Source: Panicum virgatum (Eukaryota; Streptophyta; Magnoliopsida; Poales; Poaceae). Taken from it: DNA of 64,000 bases. A program made the position numbers and the translations under genes. Shown piece after piece: positions 19,465 through 31,900 of this stretch. Position 1 is the first letter of the stretch. The number at the start of each line of letters is the position of its first letter. Under the pieces are notes generated by a model. It was not told where the DNA came from, did no database searches, and worked only from the letters and a program-made list of their open reading frames with translations. The stretch covers positions 51,676,951 through 51,740,950 of the forward strand of contig NC_053138.1 of NCBI RefSeq assembly GCF_016808335.1. Direction: 5' to 3'.

Positions 19465-22004
19465 CTAAATGCGGCGAATTCTTGTAGGTGGAGCCGATCC
19501 ATCCGTCGGATTTCCGGAAGGTCCAGCCTCGGCAGCAGCAGTGGGTACTGAAAGCTGTGGGCACTTCTTGTAAGTGTGACCGTCTGCTCCACACAAGTTG
19601 CAACATTTTTTCTTCTTTCCAGCCTCGGACTCGTCCATTCCATTCCGGATACGACGTGTCAGCCGTCGGCCTATGCCTCGCTTCGTAGCTGCATCAGGGA
19701 TGAGCATTGGATGGGGTTTTTTTTGAGTGAATGGGCCTAGAATACCGATGCCGTATATCTCATGACACCAAGTCTGTGTTGCGGCTTCTTTTGTGAAATA
19801 TTGAGAAATATATGACGCAGCATCTAACCCAGATACAGAACAAGCCGCGATGACATGGGAGCATGGTAAGTGAGGCACCTTTGGCTTCTGACATCGGCAG
19901 AATACCCTCCCGTCAATGGTTATCAAAACTTCTTGAATTACCCTTTGTCTGCAGACACCCTGTACGGTCCTATCCCTGCATGATATCTCAAATCTTTGCT
20001 CCTTTGTGCCCATCGATATGACTGAGTGAAATCGAGCCTTTTCAATTTTTTTTCTCCATGTACTCATTGACCCTTCTGCAAAAATACACTTCTGGATCAT
20101 TGAGTAAGGAAGCGGCTGATGCGTATCGCTCCCTAAAATACCTTATACATCCATACATGATGAACTCAACAATGCCAATAAGAGGAAATCCACGAACACG
20201 ACGCATTACCATATTGTAACATTCAGCATGGTTGGTCATCTCGATCCCATAACGTCTCCCATCTGTGTCATACAGAAGTGACCACTTCTCTTTAGGCGCA
20301 CCATCAATCCACTGTGAAAATGGCTTAGCATGTCCAACTAATGAATCTGTAGAATGTCTCCTGCTGGATGATGAGGCCTGTCTCTTAAGAAATTCAGCGC
20401 TCATGTCATCAATTATACCCCATAAAGCATCGAACTTCCTCTGCTGATTCTGAGTGCACAATCGCTTGAACAAATTCATTAGATCCTTATTCTTGAACCG
20501 CTCATAAAAGTTAGCAGCCATATGCCTCACACACCACATATTGACAACATCTGGCCATATAGGAGGTGAAAATTGACTACCTTCTTGGAGCTGCCTTATA
20601 GCTGCAAGTAGACCTGCATGCCTATCACTGATAAGGAAAACATTAGGCCTTCCAGCAACAACGTGAATCTTCAGACGTTCAAAAGACCAGTACCAGCTTT
20701 CTGTGTTCTCATTCTCAACAAAGGCAAAGGCGATGGGAACTATCTGCTTGTTGCAATCAATTCCGATTGCCGTCAATATTGTTCCCTTATATTTCCCTGT
20801 CAGGAAAGTGCCGTCAATACATAGAACAGGAATGCAGTAAATGAATGCCCTCACACATGCTCCAATGCAGAAGAAAGCTCGCAGCAGAATGCTTGGCCCC
20901 CCTGACAAGCTCGGTACACTGTATGTATCAAAAGCACTTCCAGGATTTCTGTGCACAATTGCTTCAAGCATACGAGATAGATTGTCATATGATGCTTCAT
21001 AAGTGCCAAACCTCATCTCAAATACTTTTTGTTTAGCCTGCCAAGCCTTTGCATAGCTGATCACATACTGGAAATTCTGTTCAATGCCCCTAATTATCAA
21101 TGCAAGCTCGTAATCCATTTTGTCAAGAATCATCCCATACATCTTCTTAGCCACGAAAGTTGATGTGATATTATGATGATGTCCCACAACACCTGTCAAT
21201 CTACAAGTATGTGGTGTAACAATTGAACATTCCCAGTGTGTCTTGAACTTTCCCTTATATGCATACACTCGCCATGTACAGTCTCTATCCGCACACCTCA
21301 CCTCGTATTCTTTGCTGCTAGACTTCAGTACTCTGAATTCCTTTCTCAGAGATACAGCCCAGAGCTTCACAACATCCTTCACATCCTCAATGGTACGATA
21401 CTTTGCCCCTTATACAATCTCATTCACTTTGTATTCAAACTCCGAACTCTTAATATCTTGTACCACTAGATTCCCAAAACCCTCTTCACGCCATTCACCT
21501 AGCACTGGAAAGCGCTCATCGTCCTTCATCTGTCAAACCTTGTGGTTCTGGTTCTAGAGCTTGCATATTCTCTTCTTCTTTATTATCTTTCATCTCTTCA
21601 TTGCAGTCAGATGTTGTGTGTGTTGACCCTTCACCTAAATCACCGGTTTTCTGGTGAATCTGAATTTTCATTGCGAGAGGCCACCCACTTTCAAGAGCTG
21701 CGTGCATGTAATGTTGTCATTCTTCCGTACTACTTATATGCGTCAACTCTCAGAAATCCCCATTAGTTTCCCAGGAAGTCAAGGTATGAACCGTAAGCAA
21801 ATGGGTCTTTGGGTTCACATTGAACATCCTGTGAAGACATTTCCGTATGGACTCAAAACTCCTCTCTAGGGGTTTATCTAGACTGCACTGTCTTTTTTCC
21901 AATGCTGATAGATTTACTCCATAGGAATCATGAGTAATTCTATAGAAGTCACCGTAATGAACTTGAAACGCCACTTTGCTCGACATATCTGGCCATGCAA
22001 ACAC
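19465..22004 (-). pseudogene. MULE transposase (MuDR-type), frameshifted
   Basis: The main ORF at 20042-21382 (446 residues) contains the MULE catalytic core. A first aspartate lies in CIDGTFLTGKYKG, a second in LISDRHAGLLAA, and a zinc-binding C/H region lies around WCVRHMAANF. A second ORF at 19465-20100 (211 residues) overlaps it in another frame. It carries the SWIM zinc finger (CRCQKPKVPHLPCSHVIAAC) and a zinc-knuckle-like CCNLCGADGHTYKKC near the C-terminus. The frames part near the T-run at 20047-20054, so a single-base indel probably split them. Upstream pieces at 21750-22004 (FQVHYGDF) and about 21516-21707 look like the N-terminal exons. The enzyme would cut and join the element ends. 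Confidence 0.8.
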
Positions 22005-22627
22005 TTCATTTTAATTAATCTAATATCTAGAAATATGCTATGACTTCAATTATAACCAATAATCCGAACCCTAAGTGCTTACAATAATAAAAAAATACTA
22101 ATCATAAAATTAAACATACAAAAATTCTGGAATGACAAAGTTGAGAAATATTGGTTACCTGCGGTTCGGATCCAAAATCCGGCAGGGCTTCGCCGGTGGA
22201 ATTACCTCCCTCACCCCTCCTCTCTCCCTCTCCCCTCTCTGGATCTCGTGGGCAGAAAATGAGGGCACAGAGGGAAAGGGCGGAGTTTTATATTTAGGGC
22301 GGGAGCCTGCCGCCCACCTGCCGGACGGCAGGCCCCCTGCCGCCAAGTGGTGGGGCGGCAGGGGGGGCCTGTCGCTCGGCAGGGGGCGGCAGGCACCCGC
22401 CAAGGACTTATATGTAAATAAAAATTTAGGTCCCTACTGCCCCCTGCCGGGCAGTAGGGGTATAGAACTGTAAAATCTAAAACCAAAAATATATTTCTGT
22501 AAAAAAAAATTGAAAAATAAAAAAGACCCTGATATAGGTTGCATTTGGTGGGCTGCGACCAAGACCTGTGATGTGAAGAAGCACCACCAGGCCGCAGCTC
22601 AGAGCTTCCTCTCCGCCGCCCGACCCG

Positions 22628-25600
22628 ATGGCGCCGCCGCTCGCCGGCGCGGTCCGCCTCGCCGCGGCTTCCCGCGTGCTGGTCCTGGCCCTCTCCCTCC
22701 TCGCCCGCCTCCTCTTCCGCCCCTACGACACCTCCGCGTCGCTCACCCTGCCCTGCCTCTCCTCTTCCCCCTCCTCCTCCTCCTCCGCCGCGTCCGCGAA
22801 TCTCTCCGCCGCCGTCTCGTCGCTGGCCGTCTGGGACGGCGTCCACTTCGCCCGCGCTGCCGAGTGCGGGTACGAGTACGAGCAGTCCTTCGCCTTCCTC
22901 CCGCTCCTCCCGGCCTCCCTCGCGCTCCTCGCCCGATCCCGTAAGCCTCGCCCCCCCCCCCCCCCATTGTTCTGTGCCGATGCGCGCGCTTGATCTGATC
23001 TTGTCGTCTCGATCGATCCTTCTCCCGTGCAGTGTTCGCGCCGCTGGTGCCGGTGCTGGGGTACAGGGCCGTGCTCGTGCTCTCCGGGTATGTCCTCAAC
23101 AATGTCGCGTTCGTCGCCGCCGCGGCCTACTTCTACAGGTGATCGACGTTTAATGAACTCTATTGTTTACCTGTTCGTGTTCTCATTGGTTCTTCGTTGT
23201 TTCTACACGCTTCATGTATTGTCACTTGCACGCCTAAATTGGGACATCTTAAGTGATTCATGGGTGCTATTAGGTTCTTGATTTGACTATGCTTGATAGC
23301 ATCGCACATTGGAACACAGTAGCTGTGTTTCCTGTGCATTGCCGGAATTGTGCCAATTCAGAGTTTTTGAGCGAACATGTTTGGTTGCTTCATGAGATAG
23401 TCTGCTAATCTTTGATGTGTTTTGTAGATTGAGATTCTTGTGAACTTCATTTGGTTCGTCTTGTTTTACAATATGTTTTGGTAGTTCCAATGCAAACTCT
23501 TTGCATAAGTTTTATTTAATTTTAGTTAAGCGCAGTCATTTGAAGTGTAGGACAATCCATCTCTAATTGCTAGAGTTCGCAGTTTTCCTCTACTCAATCA
23601 TGTCTGATCATATGGTCATGAAAGGTCAGAAGTTAAACCTTTCCATGCATATTGCTGCATTACTAAGGCGATTACCAATTCTTATTTCAGATTATCCGTG
23701 TTGATCTTGAAGGACCAGAGAGCAGCTTATCGAGCATCTGTTCTGTTCTGTTTCAACCCTGCTTCTGTATTTTACTCGTCATTGTAATATTCTTTCCCTT
23801 TCGACCATTGCTAGTAAAGAAACTCATATGTTCGGCATATCGTAACAGCAACATAAATTGTCGTTTTGGCAGGTATTCGGAAAGTCTTTATGCGCTGTTT
23901 TCTCTTGGAGGACTGTTCTACCTGTTTTCGGGTGCTAATACTGTTGCAGTGATAATGCTCGCTCTCTCTGGTTCAGCTAGGTCCAATGGAGCACTTAATG
24001 CTGGTTATTTCTGTTTTCAGGCCTTGCTACAAGCATATGATGCTGCTGTTCAAAAGAAAAGGCCCTTGGTACGTTCCACTTCAGTTGTTATTGTAAACAG
24101 AAATACTTGACATGAAAAGAAGACTGGATGACATGTTATATTGCATTAATTTTGTTACGGTAAGAGAGGAAGAAGATGACTACACTGTGTGTATGTCTTG
24201 ATAGAGGCCCAAAGGGCAACATATATAGTACAAGAAGAGACCCCCAAACCCTAGATACTAGAATATTACCATTATACCCTTAACACCCCCTCTCAAATGC
24301 AACGTGAATACAATGTCGTTGCATTTGGAGAGTTGACACTAAGCATTGGACAAACACAATGCACAACACTATGATTACATGACACAAGATACATCCAAAG
24401 TCCGAAAATGAAAGATGTCGAAGAAGCGTGCAACTCTTGAACTTGTCGATGTAGAAAATGATCTCCACAAGAGGGTATCGCCTTCACAACCGTACTTCAG
24501 CGAATAGCCCGAGTCTTCACAAACCAGTACGTCGACTCTTCAACATGAACCTTGCTTTGGAGACTTTGAACTTGACAAAGTAGTGGGATGTGTCAAACCA
24601 GCCAAAAGTAGAAAGCACCACTGCAAGACGGCAAGTGGCGAGACAGGAAGGTGATGACGACAAATAGACGGCCATTGATCATGACGTGGAGCAAGACGGC
24701 TCCGAAAGGGACCAAGAGGGCATTGTCGCACCAACGATAATGATGTGACTAGCTAAATCGACGGGACTTAGCTAACCAGAATAAAAACAAGATATGGGCT
24801 GATTTGACAAGGAAATGGTGGACACGCACGGCATTGACGAACTGGAGATGTATAACTGGACTTGGATTGACACTAATGCAATGTGACACTGACTGAGATG
24901 CTAGCAGAAGGATGCAGCTGGGATACGATTCGCTGCAGCAAAGAACACATTTAAGCATCAAGCAAGGACTGCTAGCAGCTGATATGGATGGACACATCAC
25001 ACATGTGGACTGAATATACTGAAGAAAAAGGACTCAAGGCAGCAGCAGATGACAGCAGCAAGCACAAGCAAAATATGAATTGCAGTAGATGGACACCAAC
25101 AGCAGCAGAATTACGGAGCAACGAAATTGGACTTGGATTTCAGAATAGCAGAACAGAGGAAACAGAGGAACCTGCTACTCACGAGCGGAAGATGCAGGTG
25201 AACAAGCAATGGCGACCTCTGCGATGATGGGCGGCAGGATGACGGAGAAGATACGGCCGGCTGTGATTTGAAGGAGCCAAAGATGAGCAGGCCTCTGCTG
25301 CTCCAATCCCGGCCGCAGAGCGCACGGGCAGCAGCATCCCGGCGAGATCCGCAACAGGCGGACGACAGGAAGGCTGCGACGGGGCGAAGACGAGGCGCTG
25401 CAGAGGACGGCCGACAACTGGAGGCCGCGACGGCGGGAGCGGACGGACGGCACCGCGCGGGCCCGCGACAGGCAGTAGGCGGGGGCTGCTGCTGCGACGG
25501 GCAGCTGCTCCTCCCGCGACAGCAGCTGGACGGGCGGGCGGTCGTGACGGGTGGACGACGACGACGGGGACAGAGGGGCCGCCGCAACTGGCGGCAGCGA

Positions 25601-28169
25601 CAGGAGGCCGCAACAGGCGGCGGACAGAGGATGACGGCGACGGATCTCCCCGCTCCCCACGCCCGACGAGCGGGCGCGGCGGTCGATCCGCGACGGGCGG
25701 ATCTGCACCGCCACCGCCCCCATGGCTGGACGGAGCGGAGGAGGGCCGGGATGGACGGCACGCCGGGCGGCGACGGGCGGATGAGGGCAGGGACGGCCGG
25801 ATCGGCCACGACGGGAAAAAAAATTGGTACGCTGCTCTGCTCTGCTACTTCGACTCAACCTACAAGAGGGAAAATGGGTTTGGGGCTTGGATTTGCCGCC
25901 CCCGGGAGGGAAGAATTGATTCTCCCGGGGACGGCGCCGCGGGACGACGAGGGTGGCGGACCGGATCTAGGCAACCTCAAGCTCTGATTCCATGTTACGG
26001 TAAGAGAGGAAGAAGATGACTACACTGTGTGTATGTCTTGATAGAGGCCCAAAGGGAAACATATATAGTACAAGAAGAGACCCCCAAACCCTAGATACTA
26101 GGATATTACCATTATACCCTTAACAAATTTATCTTTTGTTTCCATAAGATGCAATCAGCAATGACATGCTTATCTAATAAGTCTTCTTTCTTTTATTGGC
26201 CAGTTGGTGGTGCTGGCTCTTGTAGCTGCAGCTTTGCGTTCCATTTTCATATTTCTACCATTCTTTGCTTTCCAAGCATATGGATATTTGAACATATGCG
26301 TACATGGGAGCTCTGAGGAATTGAGGCCATGGTGCAAAGCAAAAGTTCCACTTTTGTATGGCTTCATTCAAAGCCACTACTGGTAATTATTTCTATCTTA
26401 AAGTAGCGTATTAGACTATTAGTATTAGTCAAAGCTAGCATCCTCTTTGTCCTTGCTTACCTCTGGAGTTCTACTAGGGCAGTATTGCATCACTTTATGT
26501 ATGATTATATGCCTATACAGGGCTCCGTGCATATTTTGATTGATGATTTGTTTTTTACAACCATAAGAACTACATGCCCATCTTTCATGGATTTGGCTTG
26601 CTTGTTCCTTTGCTGTTCATCCTGTGATCTATTGCATTAATTGTTAACTAATCATCTTAGGCCAGCTCCAGCGCTGGTCGAAAACGAACTGTGCGTCCCT
26701 CATGGTTTGTTTCAAACACTGCAGCCACCGAACCATAAGCGAACTCTTGAAAAAACGAACCATGTTTAAGATGCGAACCGAGCGGTACTCAAGCCCAATA
26801 AAATATTCGGCCCTGAGGTGAGAAAGCATGAAGAACAAGCGAGTGGGACATGCTCACAGGGGTGTTTGATTAGTTTAGTATTTTTTCTCGGGACTCTAAA
26901 CCGAACTCAACACAACAGCTACCAAACGTAACCAAGGTTCGCTGAATTTGGAAAGCAAAATCGAACCACCACTGGAGCTGGCCTTATGTGCATCAGTCTG
27001 CTTGGTTGTCATAGTCCTGTGCTAAGATGAACATGGTTATAAGACAATTAGTGAAAACCCATCCTCATTTGTGTTCCTTTGAATTTTATTGGAATATTGT
27101 GATTTTCACCATTTTTCTAGGATGCAGCTGTTGTGTGCATTTTCTGAAGTCAGCATATTTACCTCTAGCATGCTTAACTGCTCCTTATAAGTTACTTTTG
27201 GTTTCTTTTTAGGGGAGTTGGTTTCTTGAGATACTTCCAAGTGAAGCAGCTGCCAAACTTTCTTTTGGCCTCACCAGTATTGTCGCTTGCAATTTATTCA
27301 ATCATTCATTACACAAAAATGCTTCACCAACTTTTGCAAACAACTAGCATTCACAGGCAGATTATCACTGCTCTTGAGGAAAGGTCAGTTGAGTCATATA
27401 AAAAAACAGATGATATGACAGTGTTGAGGAGTGAACTTTCTGCTGGACTCACTAATAAAGCTCATGGTACTATTACAATATCAGTGATTTACGTTTTACT
27501 TTTTTTGAAAAATTATTGCTCATTAACAATTTTTTCTTGGATTATCTCGATGCCAAGTCTCTTTGAACTGACCTAACAAATATTTTTCTAGAAATTACAT
27601 GTGAAAAGAATTTTTTTTATTGAGGATAACCGTACAATGTTGGGGTGACCTATGGATATAATTTTTTTTTTGGATCAATAGATAGGCATAAAGCTTTCAT
27701 ACCTGACCTTACAAATATTTCCTTGACAGGAAACTCTAAGGTTAAACAGAGAAAATCAGTTGCCACCGAGACAGCTTCTGCAACATTCCATGACACACTG
27801 TCGGCTAACCAAAATATCAAAGAGAATCAAGATGAGGGCACCATATTACTTGTTCCATTTGTTTTGCATCTGACCTTCATGACATTCACAGCTTTGTTTG
27901 TAATGCACGTCCAGGTCAGTACATGCTTTTTCTCATTAATAAAAGCTTGTATGGAGGCCCTACTGATTCATTGCTTACATACCAACTTCTGTTTGATGAA
28001 GGTATCAACACGGTTTTTGTCTGCTAGTCCCCCGATTTATTGGGCTGCTGCTCACATTTTGGCTTCCCCAAACTGCTCCAAAAGATGGGGCTATTTGATA
28101 TGTGTTTATTTCATTGCGTACATTCTTCTAGGTAGTCTACTATTCTCCAACTTCTATCCATTCACGTAG
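22628..28169 (+). CDS. PIGV: GPI mannosyltransferase 2 (PIG-V family), 8 exons
   Basis: Exons 22628-22940, 23033-23138, 23691-23783, 23873-24068, 26204-26382, 27213-27466, 27730-27914 and 28002-28169 join with consistent phases and GT-AG borders. They give 1494 bases and a 497-residue protein. The family adds the second mannose to the glycosylphosphatidylinositol anchor precursor on the lumenal side of the endoplasmic reticulum, using dolichol-phosphate-mannose. Diagnostic features are an N-terminal membrane segment and AVWDGVHFARAAECGYEYEQ in the first lumenal loop, carrying the expected acidic residue. They continue with repeated hydrophobic segments, FCFNPASVFYSSLYSESLYA, CVHGSSEELRPWCK and a C-terminal membrane helix ending in NFYPFT. 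Intron 4 holds an LTR element (24153-26125) and intron 5 a Tourist MITE (26660-26983). A MULE ends 99 bases upstream of the ATG, so the native promoter has been separated. Confidence 0.92.
24153..26125 (-). mobile_element. Short-LTR non-autonomous retrotransposon in PIG-V intron 4
   Basis: Two 133-bp direct repeats (24153-24285 and 25993-26125) begin TGTTACGG and end CCCTTAACA and differ at only about two positions. The 5-bp target duplication AATTT flanks both ends. On the - strand a primer site TGGAATCAGAGCTT adjoins the right LTR and a purine tract GAGAGGGGG adjoins the left one, so the element is oriented opposite to the host gene. The internal 1.7 kb has a GC-rich half (25230-25985) with proline/arginine/alanine-rich open frames but no gag or pol domain. 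LTR similarity points to recent insertion. Confidence 0.9.
26660..26983. mobile_element. Tourist-like MITE in PIG-V intron 5
   Basis: Terminal inverted repeats GGCCAGCTCCAG and CTGGAGCTGGCC are flanked by TTA on both sides, the target duplication of PIF/Harbinger elements. It is 324 bases long without coding capacity. Confidence 0.9.
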
Positions 28170-28960
28170 GAACCGTGGCATGCCTGGTTGCAATATCCAA
28201 CAGTGAACTGCACCACAATGGATTTATAGTGCTCATCTGTTTATTGCTTTGGGTGCATTAACTCAACTAGTTGGAGCTAAAGGTTTCCGTAGGTAGGCGC
28301 TCCCCAGGTTCAGCAGATATATATGTCGACTCACTTGTTTGGAACTTGCTATATATCAGCCAATGTATTATTCGTTCTACTTGTTGGAAAATGTTTTTGT
28401 AATTCTTGATGTGGCTGCTTCATTGGCTTGAGGTTCAAATGAACCTTATTCAAGTTTGGCTACCTTTTGTGAAAGTTCTGGTCTAGGGATTGGCAACTAT
28501 TCTTAGGCCGTAGCTACCTTTTACTGATCTGTAAGCTGATTCATAGGATGGGAATTTGCTAAATGTAGTGTATAACTTGACTGTACCAGCAATCCAGCAT
28601 GAAAAACCAGGGCAATGTTTACAAGGAAATTCAGCACATGGCAATAACAATGATGAACTTATGCCAAGTTAATTAACAAAAATGTTAAACAAAGTTTAGT
28701 ATTCATTCCAAAATCTGATACGGTACAAAATTTCCAAAATCTGATACAGTACAAAATTTAGGTAGTACATGTTCAGATCTCACAAGTCACAAGGCCCGGA
28801 GGCAATCTCTGGAAGAAGTTGCTAAACTGAGCATAGAGGTGATAAATATTATTCATCAACTGTGAGCTTTCAGGTTAGATCAGAGATGATCAAACAGAGC
28901 AGACTCATGGCAAAGACTTGCGCATGGAGTGAACACTAATGTGCTCGAAGATCCAGATTA
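28170..28960. other. Convergent 3' region between two genes
   Basis: Holds the 3' untranslated regions of PIG-V (+) and the following - strand gene. A 27-base unit (CCAAAATCTGATACRGTACA) is duplicated in tandem near 28708-28760. No further gene. Confidence 0.6.
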
Positions 28961-31900
28961 TTACAGTGGTAGCTGCATCTTCTCAAAAACAATTATAGCA
29001 ACAATTGGACCTGCCACATCTCCCAAGGCACAACCTGCAAGACATACAAGGATACCGTTAGCTGATGTCGCTTCATACTTATGCTAATGCACTGACCTTA
29101 TTCTGCTAGTTCTACATGAACTATGAACAGACCTTTTTTTTTTTTGAGAAAACAAGTGCATGCAGCATCCTATTAGTTGCACTCAAGAGAGCTAGGAAAT
29201 TATTACTCACCAAACCATTGTCCATGCACTGGATGGAGGAGGGCACCAATGCCTGCTCCAACTGAGGCCAAAACCAAAGAGAAACAACTTTTGATGGTAA
29301 TGCCATAAACCTTCCTCCCAAACAATCTGAATTTATCCATATCGTCAAACTGTTCTTCGTCGTCACTTGGTAGTGTTTCATCGCTAGGCTTACGGATGAA
29401 ACATCTGTATACCTCAATTATAGATTGCACGACCCAAGCAGCAGCTACTCCCAGTGCATGTGCTGTTCAAAGAAGAAATTTGTGACAACAAGAAAATTGT
29501 GAGAATGATCCCTACAAAAGAAAAATGCCAGCGCTAACAAATCGGACCTCGGAATGTTGTTCTGGCAACACAGAATGTGTACTGTGGAGTTGACATTCCC
29601 CTTGAAGCTTTCCTCTTTGCTGATTTCGAAGCGTCTATTGAAAGATAATTACATTATAATGCATAAAAAAGGAGCAATAGATAAAAGTGATAACAACAAT
29701 AGTCATAAACTGAAACAAATGAACTGCAAGATATTGTTGAGTAGCGTCATCATATATTATATCTGCAAGATTGTCATGTGATCATGAAAGAAAATGCAGC
29801 TAGCATCTCTCTCGCACATGTGGAGATATGTAAGCTTGCAAAAACACAAGCTGGGTTGAGTCTAATTGAAATGCGGTAGGGTTGGACCTTTTGCACTCCA
29901 GCTAAGATTGGGTTGCATTTCATTTACTAGCGGATACATGTGCATCTAATTTTTATCTCGATTATGATATTTCTTCTTGTACATGTCTAAGTCATCAGAT
30001 TCCACCAATACACATTAGCTGGTAAATGAAGGAATTATCGAATTTGCAACAATAACAGTCTGTTTCGCAATACTTTTGCTGTCAAAGTATCGCACCATTG
30101 AGAATAAAAGCCACTCGCTACACCTACTTCAATGATATAAATGTGGTTAAGATCTGGTTAATAAAATTTATTGAGGCATGTGTGGTTTTTAAAAGACTAT
30201 TTTCTTAGACTTTGTGCACCTTTGGTCTCTGAACATGATGATTCACAAATAATGTGATATAGGGAAGTGTTTTTTGTCATCCAAATTATAAATGTCCGTA
30301 TTACACTATTAACAGCTTTGTAAGAACCAATTCAGCTGGAATGTTCACATGGCCGTGAGTTAAGTTCACTAAGTTAAACAATTGAGAGAGCAGGCACCTC
30401 TATTACAGTCGTCCGACTAATCGCGATTAGTTGGGCTTATCGTTCCCTTGGCTCCGATAAGGAGCAACAAATAGGTATGAGCGACTAGAATTCTAGTCGT
30501 CCGATTAGTCGTCGATTAGTCGCGATTAGTCGTTCGACTAGGTAGGAAAACGATCAGATTTGCAGTAATGGGCCGTGTCAACTGTGTGGTTGGGCTGCTG
30601 GGCTGGCATTAGGCCCATTAGGTTTTAGGTATATATGCACAAATGCATTTGCTTCAGACCCGTTGTCGCCCAAATCTCACGAGTGACCAACTGACCATCA
30701 TTGCGGTGTTCATGCTTGATATACACTATGTAATGTATAGTATACATAACATATCGGTCCTAGCATGATAGGACGACTATACAAACGACTAGGCTCGACT
30801 AATCAGCCTGATCGACGACTAATCTCGACTAATTACCTTATCGGTGCCATGGCGACTAGGTCCGACTAGACGACTGTAAAACATTGCCTCTATAGCACAT
30901 TATCACCAGAACAAGGATAAGAAATCATGCCAGTTGGAAATTAACTATGAGTGATCGATGGTTAAGAAACTTAACTAAAAACATGGACAAAAGGTACTAA
31001 AAAGTAAGTGTGCATGTGGTCCACAAGTTTTTCTTCAAGCCTATTGGGTTGTTGTTCGACAGATTCATAGTTATGGATTTCTGGAGTAAAACATGTTAAA
31101 GTTCCCTACATGATGATATTTGTTAGAGTATATTAGGCAACTCCGGATATGGTTAGTTTAGAATTAATTGTAATCCCGAGATAACCTTTATTATCTCTAT
31201 GAGAGGCTACTTGCCCTCCAAGCCATGTACTCCTATATAATCAGCCCAAGAGGCTCAAGCAATATATCGACCACATTATACGCATCATACTTTCCTACAT
31301 GGTATCACGAGTTAGGGTTTCAATCCTCAGCCAAGAACCCTAGCCGCCACCGCTTCCGCTCCGCGCGCCCCCGGGGAGATCGATCTCCACCGGGGGCAGC
31401 GCCCTTGTTGGATGCCCGGCGGATCCCTTTGATTCGCCGTGCCTGTCGTCGTCCAACACAGCAAGGAGACCTACCCCGCCGCCAGGATCCGTCGCTGCCG
31501 TCGCCTCCGCGCGGGTGGCTGCCGCCGAGCGCCGCCGTGGGGGCCGCCGCCTCCTCGCGGGTGGCTGCCGCCGAGCGCGTGGATGAGGGCCGCCCCCTCC
31601 GCGCGGGCGGGCGCTGCCGTGGGGGCCGCTGTTTCCGCGTGGGTGGCCGCTGGTTTGCTCTGCCCTGCCCTGCTTTTCTCTCTTGCATGGGGAGATAAGG
31701 ATGAGGGTGAGGGAGGGGCTAATCGCTAGGTGCACCCGAGATGTACCCATGGTCCTCCTGCTGCTGTGTTTCCTTTTTTTTCTCGATCAGAGATCGGGTT
31801 TTGCGTCGCCCTGTCGTTCGTCTTCGCTCCATCTCGACACTCCCAAGGATGAGGTTGTCGTTGCGCCTTCCCAGGTTGCAGCGCCGACGCTCGGGGTCAA

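Larger units (their letters stand above)
17919..22529 (-). mobile_element. Complete Mutator-like element (MULE)
   Basis: A 9-bp target duplication TGATATAGG lies at 17910-17918 and 22530-22538. Long terminal inverted repeats span about 17919-18245 and 22142-22529. Each has an AT-rich end (TTTTTTAT, ACAGAAATATATTTTT), then CCGCC/GGCGG palindromic modules, then a conserved block ending near CCGCAGGTAACC. The right arm has one extra GC module. Inside are a transposase on the - strand and an opposing SANT-like gene on the + strand. Both reading frames are broken, so the element is probably no longer autonomous. It ends 99 bases before the PIG-V start codon. Confidence 0.9.

Noticed and set aside
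25111..25987. GC-rich ORFs of up to 239 residues in PIG-V intron 4
   Set aside because: They lie inside the short-LTR element, overlap on both strands and have low-complexity composition without a domain.
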